Assembly (NCBI RefSeq): GCF_003050925.1
Contig: NZ_QAOV01000011.1
Coordinates: forward strand, 173,907-237,906
Length of the DNA: 64,000 nucleotides
Origin: Pseudomonas sp. GV085
GTDB lineage: Bacteria; Pseudomonadota; Gammaproteobacteria; Pseudomonadales; Pseudomonadaceae
Direction of reading: 5' to 3'
Position 1 is the first letter of the stretch. Every line of letters starts with the position of its first letter. A model generated the notes under the pieces. It did not search any database. It was not told the DNA's origin and saw only the letters and a list, made by a program, of their open reading frames with translations. A program made the translations under genes and the position numbers. Shown one piece after another: positions 50,450 through 59,900 of the stretch.

Positions 50450-52225
50450 TCAGTCGAGCAACGAAATCGCAGTCGGTGCGTCGTCGCCGACCAGCGCCAG
50501 GTCTTCGAATTCGTTGACGGCGTTGATCTCGGTACCCATGGAAATGTTGGTCACGCGCTCCAGGATGATCTCGACGATCACCGGAACCTTGAACTCTTCG
50601 ATCAGCTCCTGGGCCTTGCGCAGGGCAGGCTGGATCTGGGCCGGTTCAAACACGCGCAGTGCCTTGCAGCCGAGGCCTTCGGCAACTGCGACGTGGTCGA
50701 CACCATAGCCGTTGAGTTCCGGCGCGTTCAGGTTGTCGAAGGACAGCTGCACGCAGTAGTCCATGTCGAAACCGCGTTGTGCCTGACGGATCAGACCCAG
50801 GTACGAGTTGTTCACCACAACATGAATGTACGGCAGCTTGAACTGCGCACCCACGGCCAGTTCTTCGATCATGAACTGGAAGTCATAGTCCCCCGACAGG
50901 GCCACGACTTTACGGTTCGGATCAGCCTTGACCACGCCCAGTGCTGCCGGAATGGTCCAGCCCAGAGGGCCAGCCTGACCGCAGTTGATCCAGTGACGCG
51001 GCTTGTAGACGTGCAGGAACTGCGCGCCGGCAATCTGCGACAGACCGATGGTGCTGACGTAGCAGGTGTCTTTGCCGAACACCTGGTTCATCTCTTCGTA
51101 AACCCGTTGCGGCTTGACCGGCACATTGTCGAAGTGAGTCTTGCGCTGCAGGCTGGCCTTGCGCTGCTGGCAGTCTTGCAGCCAGGCGCTGCGGTTCTTC
51201 AACTTGCCGGCGGCTTGCCATTCGCGAGCGACTTCGATGAACACGGTCAGCGCGGCAGCGGCGTCGGAAACGATGCCCAGGTCCGGGGTGAACACGCGGC
51301 CGATCTGGGTCGGTTCGATATCGACGTGAATGAACTTGCGGCCTTCGGTGTACACGTCAACGGAACCGGTGTGGCGGTTGGCCCAACGGTTGCCTACGCC
51401 CAGAACCACGTCGGATTTCAGCATGGTCGCGTTGCCGTAGCGGTGCGAAGTCTGCAGACCAACCATGCCCACCATCAGCGGGTGATCGTCCGGGATGGTG
51501 CCCCAGCCCATCAGGGTCGGGATAACCGGAATACCGGTCAGCTCGGCGAACTCCACCAGCAGATCGCTGGCATCGGCGTTGATGATGCCGCCACCGGCCA
51601 CCAGCAATGGGCGCTCGGCCTGATCCAGCATGGCCAAGGCTTTTTCAACCTGGACGCGGGTAGCGCTCGGCTTGGCCAATGGCAGTGGCTGGTAGGCGTC
51701 GATGTCGAATTCGATCTCGGCCATCTGCACATCGAACGGCAAGTCGATCAGCACCGGGCCTGGACGGCCGGAGCGCATTTCATAGAAAGCTTTCTGGAAC
51801 GCGTAAGGCACCTGGCCCGGTTCCATGACGGTGGTCGACCATTTGGTGACTGGCTTGACGATGGTGGTGATATCGACAGCCTGGAAGTCTTCCTTGTGCA
51901 TACGGGCGCGGGGTGCCTGGCCTGTGATGCAGAGGATTGGAATCGAGTCGGCCGAGGCGCTGTAGAGCCCGGTGACCATGTCAGTACCGGCAGGGCCGGA
52001 AGTGCCGATGCACACGCCGATGTTGCCGGCCTTGGTGCGGGTGTAGCCCTCGGCCATGTGCGAGGCGCCTTCAACGTGGCGAGCGAGTACGTGATCGATG
52101 CCGCCGACCTTTTGCAGGGCGGAGTACAGCGGGTTGATGGCGGCACCCGGGATGCCAAAAGCGGTATCGACCCCTTCACGGCGCATCACCAGAACGGCGG
52201 CTTCGATTGCTCTCATTTTGCTCAT
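50450..52225 (-). CDS. gcl: Glyoxylate carboligase (tartronate-semialdehyde synthase)
   Basis: ThDP- and FAD-dependent enzyme that condenses two glyoxylates to tartronate semialdehyde and CO2. The 591-residue product has the AHAS-like three-domain layout. Val51 in ARHVEGASHM stands where other ThDP enzymes have the catalytic Glu, the hallmark of Gcl (also Val51 in E. coli). The ThDP-binding segment is VVALSGDYDFQFMIEEL. ATG at 52223-52225 follows GAGG. It is first in gcl-hyi-glxR-ttuD-pyk. Confidence 0.97.
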   Translation of the reverse strand: MSKMRAIEAAVLVMRREGVDTAFGIPGAAINPLYSALQKVGGIDHVLARHVEGASHMAEGYTRTKAGNIGVCIGTSGPAGTDMVTGLYSASADSIPILCITGQAPRARMHKEDFQAVDITTIVKPVTKWSTTVMEPGQVPYAFQKAFYEMRSGRPGPVLIDLPFDVQMAEIEFDIDAYQPLPLAKPSATRVQVEKALAMLDQAERPLLVAGGGIINADASDLLVEFAELTGIPVIPTLMGWGTIPDDHPLMVGMVGLQTSHRYGNATMLKSDVVLGVGNRWANRHTGSVDVYTEGRKFIHVDIEPTQIGRVFTPDLGIVSDAAAALTVFIEVAREWQAAGKLKNRSAWLQDCQQRKASLQRKTHFDNVPVKPQRVYEEMNQVFGKDTCYVSTIGLSQIAGAQFLHVYKPRHWINCGQAGPLGWTIPAALGVVKADPNRKVVALSGDYDFQFMIEELAVGAQFKLPYIHVVVNNSYLGLIRQAQRGFDMDYCVQLSFDNLNAPELNGYGVDHVAVAEGLGCKALRVFEPAQIQPALRKAQELIEEFKVPVIVEIILERVTNISMGTEINAVNEFEDLALVGDDAPTAISLLD

Positions 52226-52252
52226 GGTTTTGTGCCTCTTTACGTTTTGTAA

Positions 52253-52262
52253 TTGTATACAA
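52253..52262. promoter_or_regulatory. Palindromic operator candidate next to gcl
   Basis: Perfect palindrome TTGTATACAA 28 bases before the gcl start codon. The TTGTATACAA type is recognised by some GntR-family (FCD) regulators. A second identical site lies 138 bases away. Confidence 0.6.
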
Positions 52263-52390
52263 GTGGCTTTGCGCAGAGTGTATTCACGGCGGACGGCGCA
52301 GGTCAATCCATTTTCTCAAGCGGCCGTTTCATTCGTCGGAAGCCCTTTCTACTGTGGCTTTTCGTCGCATGTGGCGCTTTTCGAGAATTA

Positions 52391-52400
52391 TTGTATACAA
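52391..52400. promoter_or_regulatory. Palindromic operator candidate upstream of the glcG-like gene
   Basis: Second perfect TTGTATACAA, 86 bases before the glcG-like ATG and 129 bases from the first copy's edge. Two identical sites in one divergent spacer suggest joint control of both transcription units. Confidence 0.6.
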
Positions 52401-52485
52401 AAAAATAGTTCATTGTGTTCTATTTATTGCATCGGGCTGCCGCGCAGCCCAACGACTTTCCGAAAAACAAAATGAGGACGGCACC

Positions 52486-52926
52486 ATGAGCGCTTTAACC
52501 TTGAAAGTCGCAGTCAACCTGGTCAACGAGGCCATCACCGCAGGGCGTGCAATCTCTGCGGCGCCCTTGACCATTGCGGTACTGGACGCCGGCGGGCATC
52601 TGATCGCCTTGCAACGCGAAGACGGCGCCAGCCTGCTGCGCCCGCACGTCGCCATCGGCAAAGCCTGGGGCGCCATCGCGCTGGGCAAGGGTTCACGCCT
52701 GCTGGCGCTGGACGCCCAGCAACGCCCGGCATTTATCGCCGCGTTGAACAGCCTGGGGCAGGGCAGCGTCGTGCCGGCACCGGGTGGTGTGCTGGTTCGC
52801 GATCAGGACAGGAATGTACTGGGGGCGGTGGGGATCAGCGGCGATCTGTCGGATGTCGACGAGCAGTGCGCGATCAATGCGATCGAGGCGTTGGGGTTGG
52901 TGGCGGATGCTGGGGTGGCGGCTTGA
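52486..52926 (+). CDS. GlcG/HbpS-like DUF336 protein
   Basis: A 146-residue protein of the GlcG/HbpS (heme-binding/DUF336) family. It shows LTIAVLDAGGHLIALQREDGASLLRPHVAIGKAWGAIALGKGSR and the Gly-rich VVPAPGGVLVRDQDRNVLGAVGISG. Members often accompany glycolate/glyoxylate genes, but the role is not settled. ATG 52486 follows GAGGA; upstream in-frame starts lie in the operator region. It diverges from gcl. Confidence 0.88.
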   Translation: MSALTLKVAVNLVNEAITAGRAISAAPLTIAVLDAGGHLIALQREDGASLLRPHVAIGKAWGAIALGKGSRLLALDAQQRPAFIAALNSLGQGSVVPAPGGVLVRDQDRNVLGAVGISGDLSDVDEQCAINAIEALGLVADAGVAA

Positions 52927-52948
52927 TCTTCGCTGATTGAATTACCGC

Positions 52949-53058
52949 TTCCGTCGGAACGCCGCCCGGAGCAAGCGCGCTCCCACATTGGATTTTTTGC
53001 GTACACAAATTTTGTGAACGACAGCGATCAAGTGTGGGAGCGGGCTTGCTCGCGAAGG
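52949..53058. repeat. Two REPs upstream of the RAYT gene
   Basis: An extended REP at 52949-52989 (CTTCCGTCGGAACGCCGCCC then GGAGC..GCTCCCAC) and a short one at 53032-53058 (GTGTGGGAGCGGGCTTGCTC then GCGAAGG). The latter is identical in type to the pair downstream of the transposase gene. Confidence 0.85.
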
Positions 53059-53154
53059 CAATCTCCCAGATACATCCAGCTAAAGGTCTGCCCCACAATC
53101 CTGTAGTCGCTGAACTAGCCTTTCCATGACTTCAACATGAGAGAGGGCAAGGGA

Positions 53155-53613
53155 ATGCCTGAGCTGTCAGCATCACACCGCCTGCGCATCGGCCGCTACG
53201 CCGAGCAAAACCGCATTTACCTACTGACTGCCAATACCCTGAAACGAGAACCTGTTTTCAGGGATTACACCCTTGGCAGACTGGTTGTTCATCAATTCAG
53301 GCAAGCACAGGATGACGGCTTTGCCGAGTCGTTGGCCTGGGTGGTCATGCCCGATCATTTTCACTGGCTGATTCAATTGCAAAGAGGATCGTTAGCGCAA
53401 CTGATGTGTCAGGCGAAATCCTTGAGTACTCGTGCAGTCAATAAGGCAACTGGCAGAGCGGGGAGTCTCTGGCAGCAGAGTTTTCATGACCATGCGCTGA
53501 GAAAAGAAGAGGATCTGGTAAAGCTGGCACGATATGTTGTGGCAAACCCATTGCGGGCTGGGCTGGTCGAGAAGCTTGGTGACTATCCGTTGTGGGATGC
53601 CATTTGGGTTTGA
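53155..53613 (+). CDS. REP-associated tyrosine transposase (RAYT)
   Basis: Single-copy Y1-type HUH nuclease of 152 residues. It has the HUH motif H-F-H in WVVMPDHFHWLIQL, the catalytic Tyr probably in KLARYVVANPLRAGLV, and the RAYT-typical RAGSLWQQSFHDHALR. RAYTs act on REP hairpins and are thought to spread REPINs; they are usually vertically inherited. It is flanked on both sides by GTGGGAGCGGGCTTGCTCGC REPs. ATG 53155 is preferred; ATG 53137 would add six residues. Confidence 0.92.
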   Translation: MPELSASHRLRIGRYAEQNRIYLLTANTLKREPVFRDYTLGRLVVHQFRQAQDDGFAESLAWVVMPDHFHWLIQLQRGSLAQLMCQAKSLSTRAVNKATGRAGSLWQQSFHDHALRKEEDLVKLARYVVANPLRAGLVEKLGDYPLWDAIWV

Positions 53614-53635
53614 CCGGCAGACCGAGTTGTCTCCA

Positions 53636-53721
53636 TTCGCGAGCAAGCCCGCTCCCACACTTGATCGCAATTCTTCTGGCGAGACTCGTTCCAATGTGGG
53701 AGCGGGCTTGCTCGCGAATAG
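53636..53721. repeat. REPIN downstream of the RAYT gene
   Basis: Two inverted copies, TTCGCGAGCAAGCCCGCTCC plus CACAC and its complement, separated by about 30 bases, immediately after the RAYT gene. Confidence 0.9.
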
Positions 53722-53733
53722 CCTTGATGCGGT

Positions 53734-54342
53734 CTACCGCTCAGCCTCACACCCCTTCAGCACCAACCGGATAATCGTCTGCGCCGCCGCTTCGTAATCT
53801 TCTTCATCCAGCCGGGCTTTGCCGGTGATGGCGGTGATCTGCCAGTCGAAGTCGGCGTAGGTCTGGGTCGCGGCCCAGATGCTGAACATCAGGTGGTTGG
53901 GGTCGATGGGGGCGATTTGCCCGCGGTCGATCCAGGTCTGGATACACTCGATGTTGTGTTTTGCCTGGCCGTTGAGCTGTTCGACCAGATCGGTGCTCAA
54001 GTGGGGCGCGCCGTGCATGATTTCGCTGGCGAACACCTTGGACGCGAAAGGCAGGTCGCGGGAGATGCGGATTTTCGAGCGAATGTAGCCGCTGAGCACT
54101 TCTCCGGGTTCGCCGTCCGGATTGAACGGTGTCGACGCCTGCAGGATGGGCTCGATGATGCTTTCCAGGACCTCGCGGTAGAGGTTTTCCTTGGATTTGA
54201 AGTAGTAGTAGACGTTGGGCTTGGGCAATCCGGCCTTGGCTGCGATGTCGCTGGTTTTGGTCGCAGCGAAGCCTTTGTCGGCGAATTCCTCACTGGCGGC
54301 ACGCAGGATCAGTTGTTTGTTGCGCTCGCGGATAGTGCTCAT
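53734..54342 (-). CDS. TetR-family regulator, RutR-like
   Basis: A 202-residue repressor-type protein. The N-terminal TetR helix-turn-helix (AASEEFADKGFAATKTSDIAAKAGLPKPNVYYYFKSKENLY) is clear. The C-terminal domain resembles E. coli RutR (ISRDLPFASKVFASEIMHGAPHL and IAPIDPNHLMFSIWAATQTYADF), which senses uracil and controls pyrimidine degradation. No pyrimidine genes lie beside it here, so the ligand is inferred only by similarity. The start at MSTIRERNK was chosen; an upstream ATG at 54381 would add 13 residues. Confidence 0.87.
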   Translation of the reverse strand: MSTIRERNKQLILRAASEEFADKGFAATKTSDIAAKAGLPKPNVYYYFKSKENLYREVLESIIEPILQASTPFNPDGEPGEVLSGYIRSKIRISRDLPFASKVFASEIMHGAPHLSTDLVEQLNGQAKHNIECIQTWIDRGQIAPIDPNHLMFSIWAATQTYADFDWQITAITGKARLDEEDYEAAAQTIIRLVLKGCEAER

Positions 54343-54476
54343 AAACCGGGTGATTCCTTGCCTGTTCTGGCGGTTGCGCATGGTATCACCGGCCTCGCGC
54401 GACGCTCAAGAATGCACCGAGACCCGTTATGCCGCGCTATGCTGCTGCGCATTCATTGCAGAAGGAAACCCGATTC

Positions 54477-55391
<915 letters not shown>

Positions 55392-55408
55392 AGGCAACAA
55401 ATAACAAA

Positions 55409-55499
55409 TGTGGGAGCGAGCCTGCTCGCGATTGCGGTGTGTCAGACAACCTTGTTGGTGACTGACACGACCTCATCGCGAGCAGGCTCGCTCCCACAG
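55409..55499. repeat. REP pair between DUF808 and mlaA-like genes
   Basis: Inverted copies of GTGGGAGCGAGCCTGCTCGC about 45 bases apart, lying between two convergent genes. Confidence 0.88.
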
Positions 55500-55518
55500 T
55501 GTTTCTGGGGCCCCGGGT

Positions 55519-56307
55519 TTACTCGGCGATCTGCAACTTGCGCGCTTCGGTATACACGTAACGCACTTTGTCGTACTCGAACGGCGAGTTCGTCTGGCCA
55601 TAGCGGAAGGTGGTCTGGTAGCGCTTGTCGATGCCGCGCAGGATCAACACTTCCGGATGGTTGGAGCTGACTTCGGCCACGTTGAGGAAGTTGATCGCAC
55701 TCTCGGCCGAGTAATCCACCACCAGGCCGCCGGTATCACGCAGGTTCGACGGACCGAGGATCGGCAGGACTAAATAAGCGCCGCCCGGCACGCCGTAGAA
55801 GCCCAGGGTCTGGCCGAAGTCTTCGCTTTGGCGCGGCAGGCCCATGGCGGTGGCCGGGTCCCACAGGCCGGCGATGCCGATGGTGGTGTTGAGCAGCAGG
55901 CGCCCGGTGGTTTCCAGCGAGCGCTGGCCCTTGAGTTGCAGCAGGCTGTTCATCAGATTCGGCACGTCGCCGAGGTTGTTGAAGAAGTTGCTGACGCCGG
56001 TGCGCAGGAAGTTCGGGGTGACGTAGCGGTAACCATTGACCACCGGCAGGAACACCCATTGATCGAAGCGGTAGTTGAAGTGATAGACGCGCCGGTTCCA
56101 CTCTTCCAGCGGATCGTAGACGGTCAGCGCGCTGAGGGTTGAACGCTCGAACTCACGCTGGTCCAGACCCGGGTTGAATTTGAGTTTGCTCAGCGGTTCC
56201 TTGAAACCATCACTGTCGACGACCACGGGGGCGTTGGCTTTGCTGTTGTCGGCATTGGCGACGCCTGCACAGAGTAACGCTGCGAAAAGCAGGAGGTATT
56301 TAGCCAC
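55519..56307 (-). CDS. MlaA/VacJ-family outer-membrane lipid transport protein
   Basis: A 262-residue protein with signal peptide (MAKYLLLFAALLCAGVANA/DN) and a VacJ domain: DPLEEWNRRVYHFNYRFDQWVFLPV, GVSNFFNNLGDVPNLMNSLLQ, TTIGIAGLWDPATAMGLP, FGVPGGAYLVLPILGPSNLRDTGG-like segments. MlaA removes phospholipids from the outer leaflet of the outer membrane. Unlike classical MlaA it lacks a good lipobox: the only signal-peptide Cys is in A-L-L-C with no small residue before it. It overlaps the upstream alpha/beta-hydrolase gene by eight bases. Confidence 0.88.
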   Translation of the reverse strand: MAKYLLLFAALLCAGVANADNSKANAPVVVDSDGFKEPLSKLKFNPGLDQREFERSTLSALTVYDPLEEWNRRVYHFNYRFDQWVFLPVVNGYRYVTPNFLRTGVSNFFNNLGDVPNLMNSLLQLKGQRSLETTGRLLLNTTIGIAGLWDPATAMGLPRQSEDFGQTLGFYGVPGGAYLVLPILGPSNLRDTGGLVVDYSAESAINFLNVAEVSSNHPEVLILRGIDKRYQTTFRYGQTNSPFEYDKVRYVYTEARKLQIAE

Positions 56308-57598
56308 GGAAGAACTCCAGCATGGCGTCGCTGTTGACGCGGTAGTTAATGTTTCCGCAATGGCCGCCCAGCGGGTAAACGGTCAGGCGATCGCCAAAGG
56401 TCCGGCGCAGGAAACCGAGGTCGCCAGGGCCGAGGATCACGTCATCGGCGTTGTGCATGACGGCGATTTTCGGGCTGTCGTGCAGATAGTCCTTCAGCGC
56501 ATACAGGCTCACCTGGTCTATCAGTTGCAGCAGGCTGCCGCCGTCGGTGCGGGCGCGCCACATCGGGATCACTTGTTCGGTGATGTAGCAGTCGAAGTCG
56601 CATTGCAGCGCACGCTTGAGGAATGGGGTGAGGCTGGTGCCCTCGGTGATCGGGAACTTGGGGGGGGTGATCAGGCCGCGACGGTTGACCAGGTCCGAAG
56701 TGAAGGCAATGTCGGCCGCCGAAAAGCGGAACGAGGTGCCGATCAGCATGGCCATCTGCTCGTTGGACAGGTGCTGCTTGGACTGCTGGAAGTCGTAGAG
56801 CAGGGCGTCGTTGAGGTCGATGTAGCCCTTCTGCTGGAAGTAGCGGGTCAGCTTATTCAGTACAAGTTCATAGAACGTGGTGCTGTTGTTGATGCCCTTG
56901 ACCTCGGTCTGGACCAGCTTGTCGAGGTTGGTGATCGAGGTGTAGAGGTTGACCGGCGGGTTGAGCAGCAGGACTTTCTTGAAGTTGAAGCTGCGGCGGG
57001 TTTCGTCCAGGTGCGCGACGAAAGCGGCATCCAGTCCACCCAGGCTGTAGCCGGTCAGGTAGTAATCGGTGACTGGCAGTTTCGGGTTCTGTGCCCGTAC
57101 GGCCTGCATCACCCGGTACAGGTCTTCGGCGTCCTCCTTGGACACACCCGGTGTGGCGAAGCGTGATGCGGCGCTCATGAAGTCATAGCTGGTGGGCGAT
57201 GACAACTGCACCACGTGGTAGCCGGCTTTGTAATAAAGCTTCTTCAGGTATTCGTTCAGGGTGCTGTCATAGCGTGCGCCGGTGCCGGCGATCAGGAAAA
57301 TCAGTGGTGCGGCGTGATCCTGCGTGGCAATGCGGTAGTCGAGTTTCTTGACCGCCCAGAAATTATCCGGCAATTCGAACGCCCGTTCCGGACGCAAGGT
57401 GACGCTGCGCACTGCCTGATCGATGTCATCGTCCAGAGGCAACTCCGGACGCAAGTCCGGCGGCGTGGTCGCGATGGTCGCCTCGAACGGGTTGGTCAGG
57501 GGGTAGCCATAACTGGCGGCATCTATATCGACCGCCAGTGCGGACGCACTCAAAATAAGGCCGCCAAACAGGGCGGCGAAGCGCAAGGAACGGAGCAT
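56300..57598 (-). CDS. Secreted alpha/beta-hydrolase-fold protein
   Basis: A 432-residue protein with a signal peptide (ALFGGLILSASALA/VD). The nucleophile elbow GYSLGG is preceded by the family-like LIFLIAGTGARYDSTLNEYLKKLYY. Further on are an Asp in MHNADDVILG and a His in LGGHCGN, giving a plausible Ser-Asp-His triad. The substrate is unknown. Its eight-base overlap with the MlaA-like gene suggests a shared task at the outer membrane, possibly on lipids or acyl chains; this is inference. Confidence 0.75.
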   Translation of the reverse strand: MLRSLRFAALFGGLILSASALAVDIDAASYGYPLTNPFEATIATTPPDLRPELPLDDDIDQAVRSVTLRPERAFELPDNFWAVKKLDYRIATQDHAAPLIFLIAGTGARYDSTLNEYLKKLYYKAGYHVVQLSSPTSYDFMSAASRFATPGVSKEDAEDLYRVMQAVRAQNPKLPVTDYYLTGYSLGGLDAAFVAHLDETRRSFNFKKVLLLNPPVNLYTSITNLDKLVQTEVKGINNSTTFYELVLNKLTRYFQQKGYIDLNDALLYDFQQSKQHLSNEQMAMLIGTSFRFSAADIAFTSDLVNRRGLITPPKFPITEGTSLTPFLKRALQCDFDCYITEQVIPMWRARTDGGSLLQLIDQVSLYALKDYLHDSPKIAVMHNADDVILGPGDLGFLRRTFGDRLTVYPLGGHCGNINYRVNSDAMLEFFRG

Positions 57599-57823
57599 GA
57601 CTAAATCCCTTAGAAGAAGGTGCCGAATGAATTTCGCAGGCTATGACCATCGGATCTGCGCCAAAGTGCCAACCATCGGCACGAAACAGGCCTGATTGCG
57701 CAGTAGTAGTAGCTGGACGATACACTTTGCCGCGATTGAAAGACCAGTTAACAGTTGTTATCGCTTGCGAAACGCTTTCGGGCGATTAAGCTGGCCGCCG
57801 TTTTTCGCCAATTGGAGTGTTTC

Positions 57824-58192
57824 ATGTCTCGCCGCCTGCCCGTGATTCTGCTGCTTGTATTGCTGCCTGTATGGCTTGTCGCCAGCTATGGCGCGCGTTA
57901 TGGCTTCATGGAGGATGCGCAGTGGGTCGGCATTTGCGTGGATGAGGCAAGCCGCTGGGAATGCCAGGTGCGTTCGAACCTGGGGCTGATGATCCACTTC
58001 GGGGTGCTGGGCTGGGCTGCGCTGGGTGCGGCAATCATCGGCTTTGTCGTACCGGGGCGGGCAGGCTGGTGGTTGGCAGCGCTGGCGCTGGTGTTCGGGT
58101 TTCCGGCGCTGGCGTTGTACAACACGACGCTGGCGGTGTTTGCGGTGGTGATTGCCGGGTTGCGGTTGGTCAGGGCTGCTCGCGGCGTTTAA
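57824..58192 (+). CDS. Small integral membrane protein of unknown function
   Basis: A 122-residue product with four hydrophobic segments (LPVILLLVLLPVWLVASYGA, IHFGVLGWAALGAAIIGFVV, WWLAALALVFGFPALALY, TTLAVFAVVIAGLRL). A short loop between the first two has two cysteines (ICVDEASRWECQV). No family recognised. ATG 57824 has TGGAGTG upstream. Confidence 0.7.
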   Translation: MSRRLPVILLLVLLPVWLVASYGARYGFMEDAQWVGICVDEASRWECQVRSNLGLMIHFGVLGWAALGAAIIGFVVPGRAGWWLAALALVFGFPALALYNTTLAVFAVVIAGLRLVRAARGV

Positions 58193-58202
58193 AAGTCCGT
58201 CT

Positions 58203-58322
58203 TCGTCGGAACGCCGCCCGGAGCAGGCTCGCTCCCACAATAGATCCTCAGTGAACACAACATTTGTGTGCGACCAAGATCAATTGTGGGAGCGAGCCTG
58301 CTCCGGGCGGCGTTCCGACGAT
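58203..58322. repeat. REPIN with perfect long arms
   Basis: Two extended REPs in inverted orientation, each about 38 bases and exactly complementary (outer part CGTCGGAACGCCGCCC, inner part GGAGC..GCTCCCACAA). About 45 bases lie between them. It separates two convergent genes. Confidence 0.92.
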
Positions 58323-58346
58323 GAGGCCAGTCGGGTCGCTAAAGAA

Positions 58347-59900
58347 TCAAGCTGTACGAACCCGCAGGCAACGCCACAACGCAGCCACCATCAACACACT
58401 CACCAGCGCCCAACCCCAGGCCTGTTGATTCTGCAAACCTTCACGAAACAACTGCGGTGCAATGCCGGCACCGATGATGAAAGTCAGCAACGCAACCTCG
58501 CGGCGCGGCACATTCACCGGGCGGCACAGATAAACCAGCGCAGGCACGATGAACGCGACACTCGGGAAGCTGCGATAACGCGGATCGAACACCAGTTCCA
58601 GCATCATCACGGCTGCAGCGAAACCTTTCGTTGCAACCAGCCAGCCAGCACGACGTTCCAGCAAGTTGAAGGCCCGCCCACGCCAACCGCTGCGAGGACT
58701 CAATGTCAGCGCGGCATGGGCCAGCACCAGCAGGTTCAGCGCGGTCAGCAATCCGACCCATAGCCATTCACTGGTAAAACGCGTGGTCACCCGTGCCAGG
58801 TCACCCCAGGCGCCAATCGAGCACGCCGCCAATGCACCGAGCAGTGGCAGCACCAGCGCTGAGCGCGTCGTGCGAACCCGGCCACCGAGCAGTAACGTGC
58901 CGATGAAGATCAAACCACCCACCGCCAGCCATTGCGACCAGTAGGGTACGTTTGTCACTGGCCCGGCCAGCACGCCCTTGTCCTGGCGATCGGCATCGAA
59001 AAGCCCCCAGTAACCACCCACTGCACCTTCACTGGCGCGTTTCCAAGGCTGGTCGAAGGCTTCGATCAGGTTGTAGTGCCAGCCCCGTTGCTCGGCCATG
59101 GCGACAAAACCGCGAATGAACCTGGCTTCGTTGACCCGGCTCGGCAGGGCCGTTTCGCGTTGGCGACCTTCACTTGGCCAGCCGGTTTCGCCGATCAGTA
59201 CATCCTTGGGCGCGAACTTGTTGCCGAACACCTGGCGTACTTCGGCCACATGTTGCAGGGCAGCGTCGATGTTCGATGGATCATCTTCCCAATACGGCAG
59301 CAAATGGATGGTCAGGAAGTCTACGGCGGGGGCGATTTCCGGATGCTTGAGCCAGAACTCCCAGACGTCGGCATAGGTGACAGGCTGTTTGACCTGGCTT
59401 TTGACCTTGTTGATCAGTTTCGCCAATTGCGCGCCGGTGACTTCCTTGCGCAACAGGGTTTCGTTGCCGACGATCACCGCGCTCACCACATCCGGGTTGG
59501 CATTGGCCGAGGCGATCAGCAGGTCGACTTCTTTTTCCGTGTCCACCGGGTTGCTGTTCACCCATGCGCCAATCATCATTTTCAAGCCGTGCTTGCGCGC
59601 CAGTTCCGGCAGGGCTTCGAGGCCGGTCATGGAATAGGTGCGGATGCATTCGAAGCTTTTGGACAGCAGCGCGAGATCGGCATCCATGCGCTCGGGGCGC
59701 AGTTTGAAGGGCTGGTCGAACGGCGATTGATCCTTGTCGAACGGCGTGTAGGACGCGCATTGCAGCTTGTGCGTTGCGCTGGCCGCGTCCGGCAATATCA
59801 CCGGTTTACCGAGGCCATACCAGAAGCCGCCCAGGGCAAACAGCCCGAGCAGGCAAGCGAATAGATAAGCTGCAAAAGGGAAGCGGGATGTCGCGGACAT
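58347..59900 (-). CDS. GH17 beta-1,3-glucan glucosyltransferase/hydrolase, NdvC-like
   Basis: A 517-residue inner-membrane protein. It has an N-terminal anchor helix and a periplasmic GH17 domain (residues about 45-320) with acid/base Glu in AVIVGNETLLR and nucleophile Glu in VLIGETGWPSEGRQRE. About seven transmembrane helices follow in the C-terminal third. Bacterial GH17 proteins of this build act as beta-1,3-glucan transferases in the synthesis of cyclic or branched glucans (NdvC/NdvB system in Pseudomonas). The start at MSATSRFPFAAYLF was chosen over an upstream alternative at 59942. Confidence 0.85.
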   Translation of the reverse strand: MSATSRFPFAAYLFACLLGLFALGGFWYGLGKPVILPDAASATHKLQCASYTPFDKDQSPFDQPFKLRPERMDADLALLSKSFECIRTYSMTGLEALPELARKHGLKMMIGAWVNSNPVDTEKEVDLLIASANANPDVVSAVIVGNETLLRKEVTGAQLAKLINKVKSQVKQPVTYADVWEFWLKHPEIAPAVDFLTIHLLPYWEDDPSNIDAALQHVAEVRQVFGNKFAPKDVLIGETGWPSEGRQRETALPSRVNEARFIRGFVAMAEQRGWHYNLIEAFDQPWKRASEGAVGGYWGLFDADRQDKGVLAGPVTNVPYWSQWLAVGGLIFIGTLLLGGRVRTTRSALVLPLLGALAACSIGAWGDLARVTTRFTSEWLWVGLLTALNLLVLAHAALTLSPRSGWRGRAFNLLERRAGWLVATKGFAAAVMMLELVFDPRYRSFPSVAFIVPALVYLCRPVNVPRREVALLTFIIGAGIAPQLFREGLQNQQAWGWALVSVLMVAALWRCLRVRTA

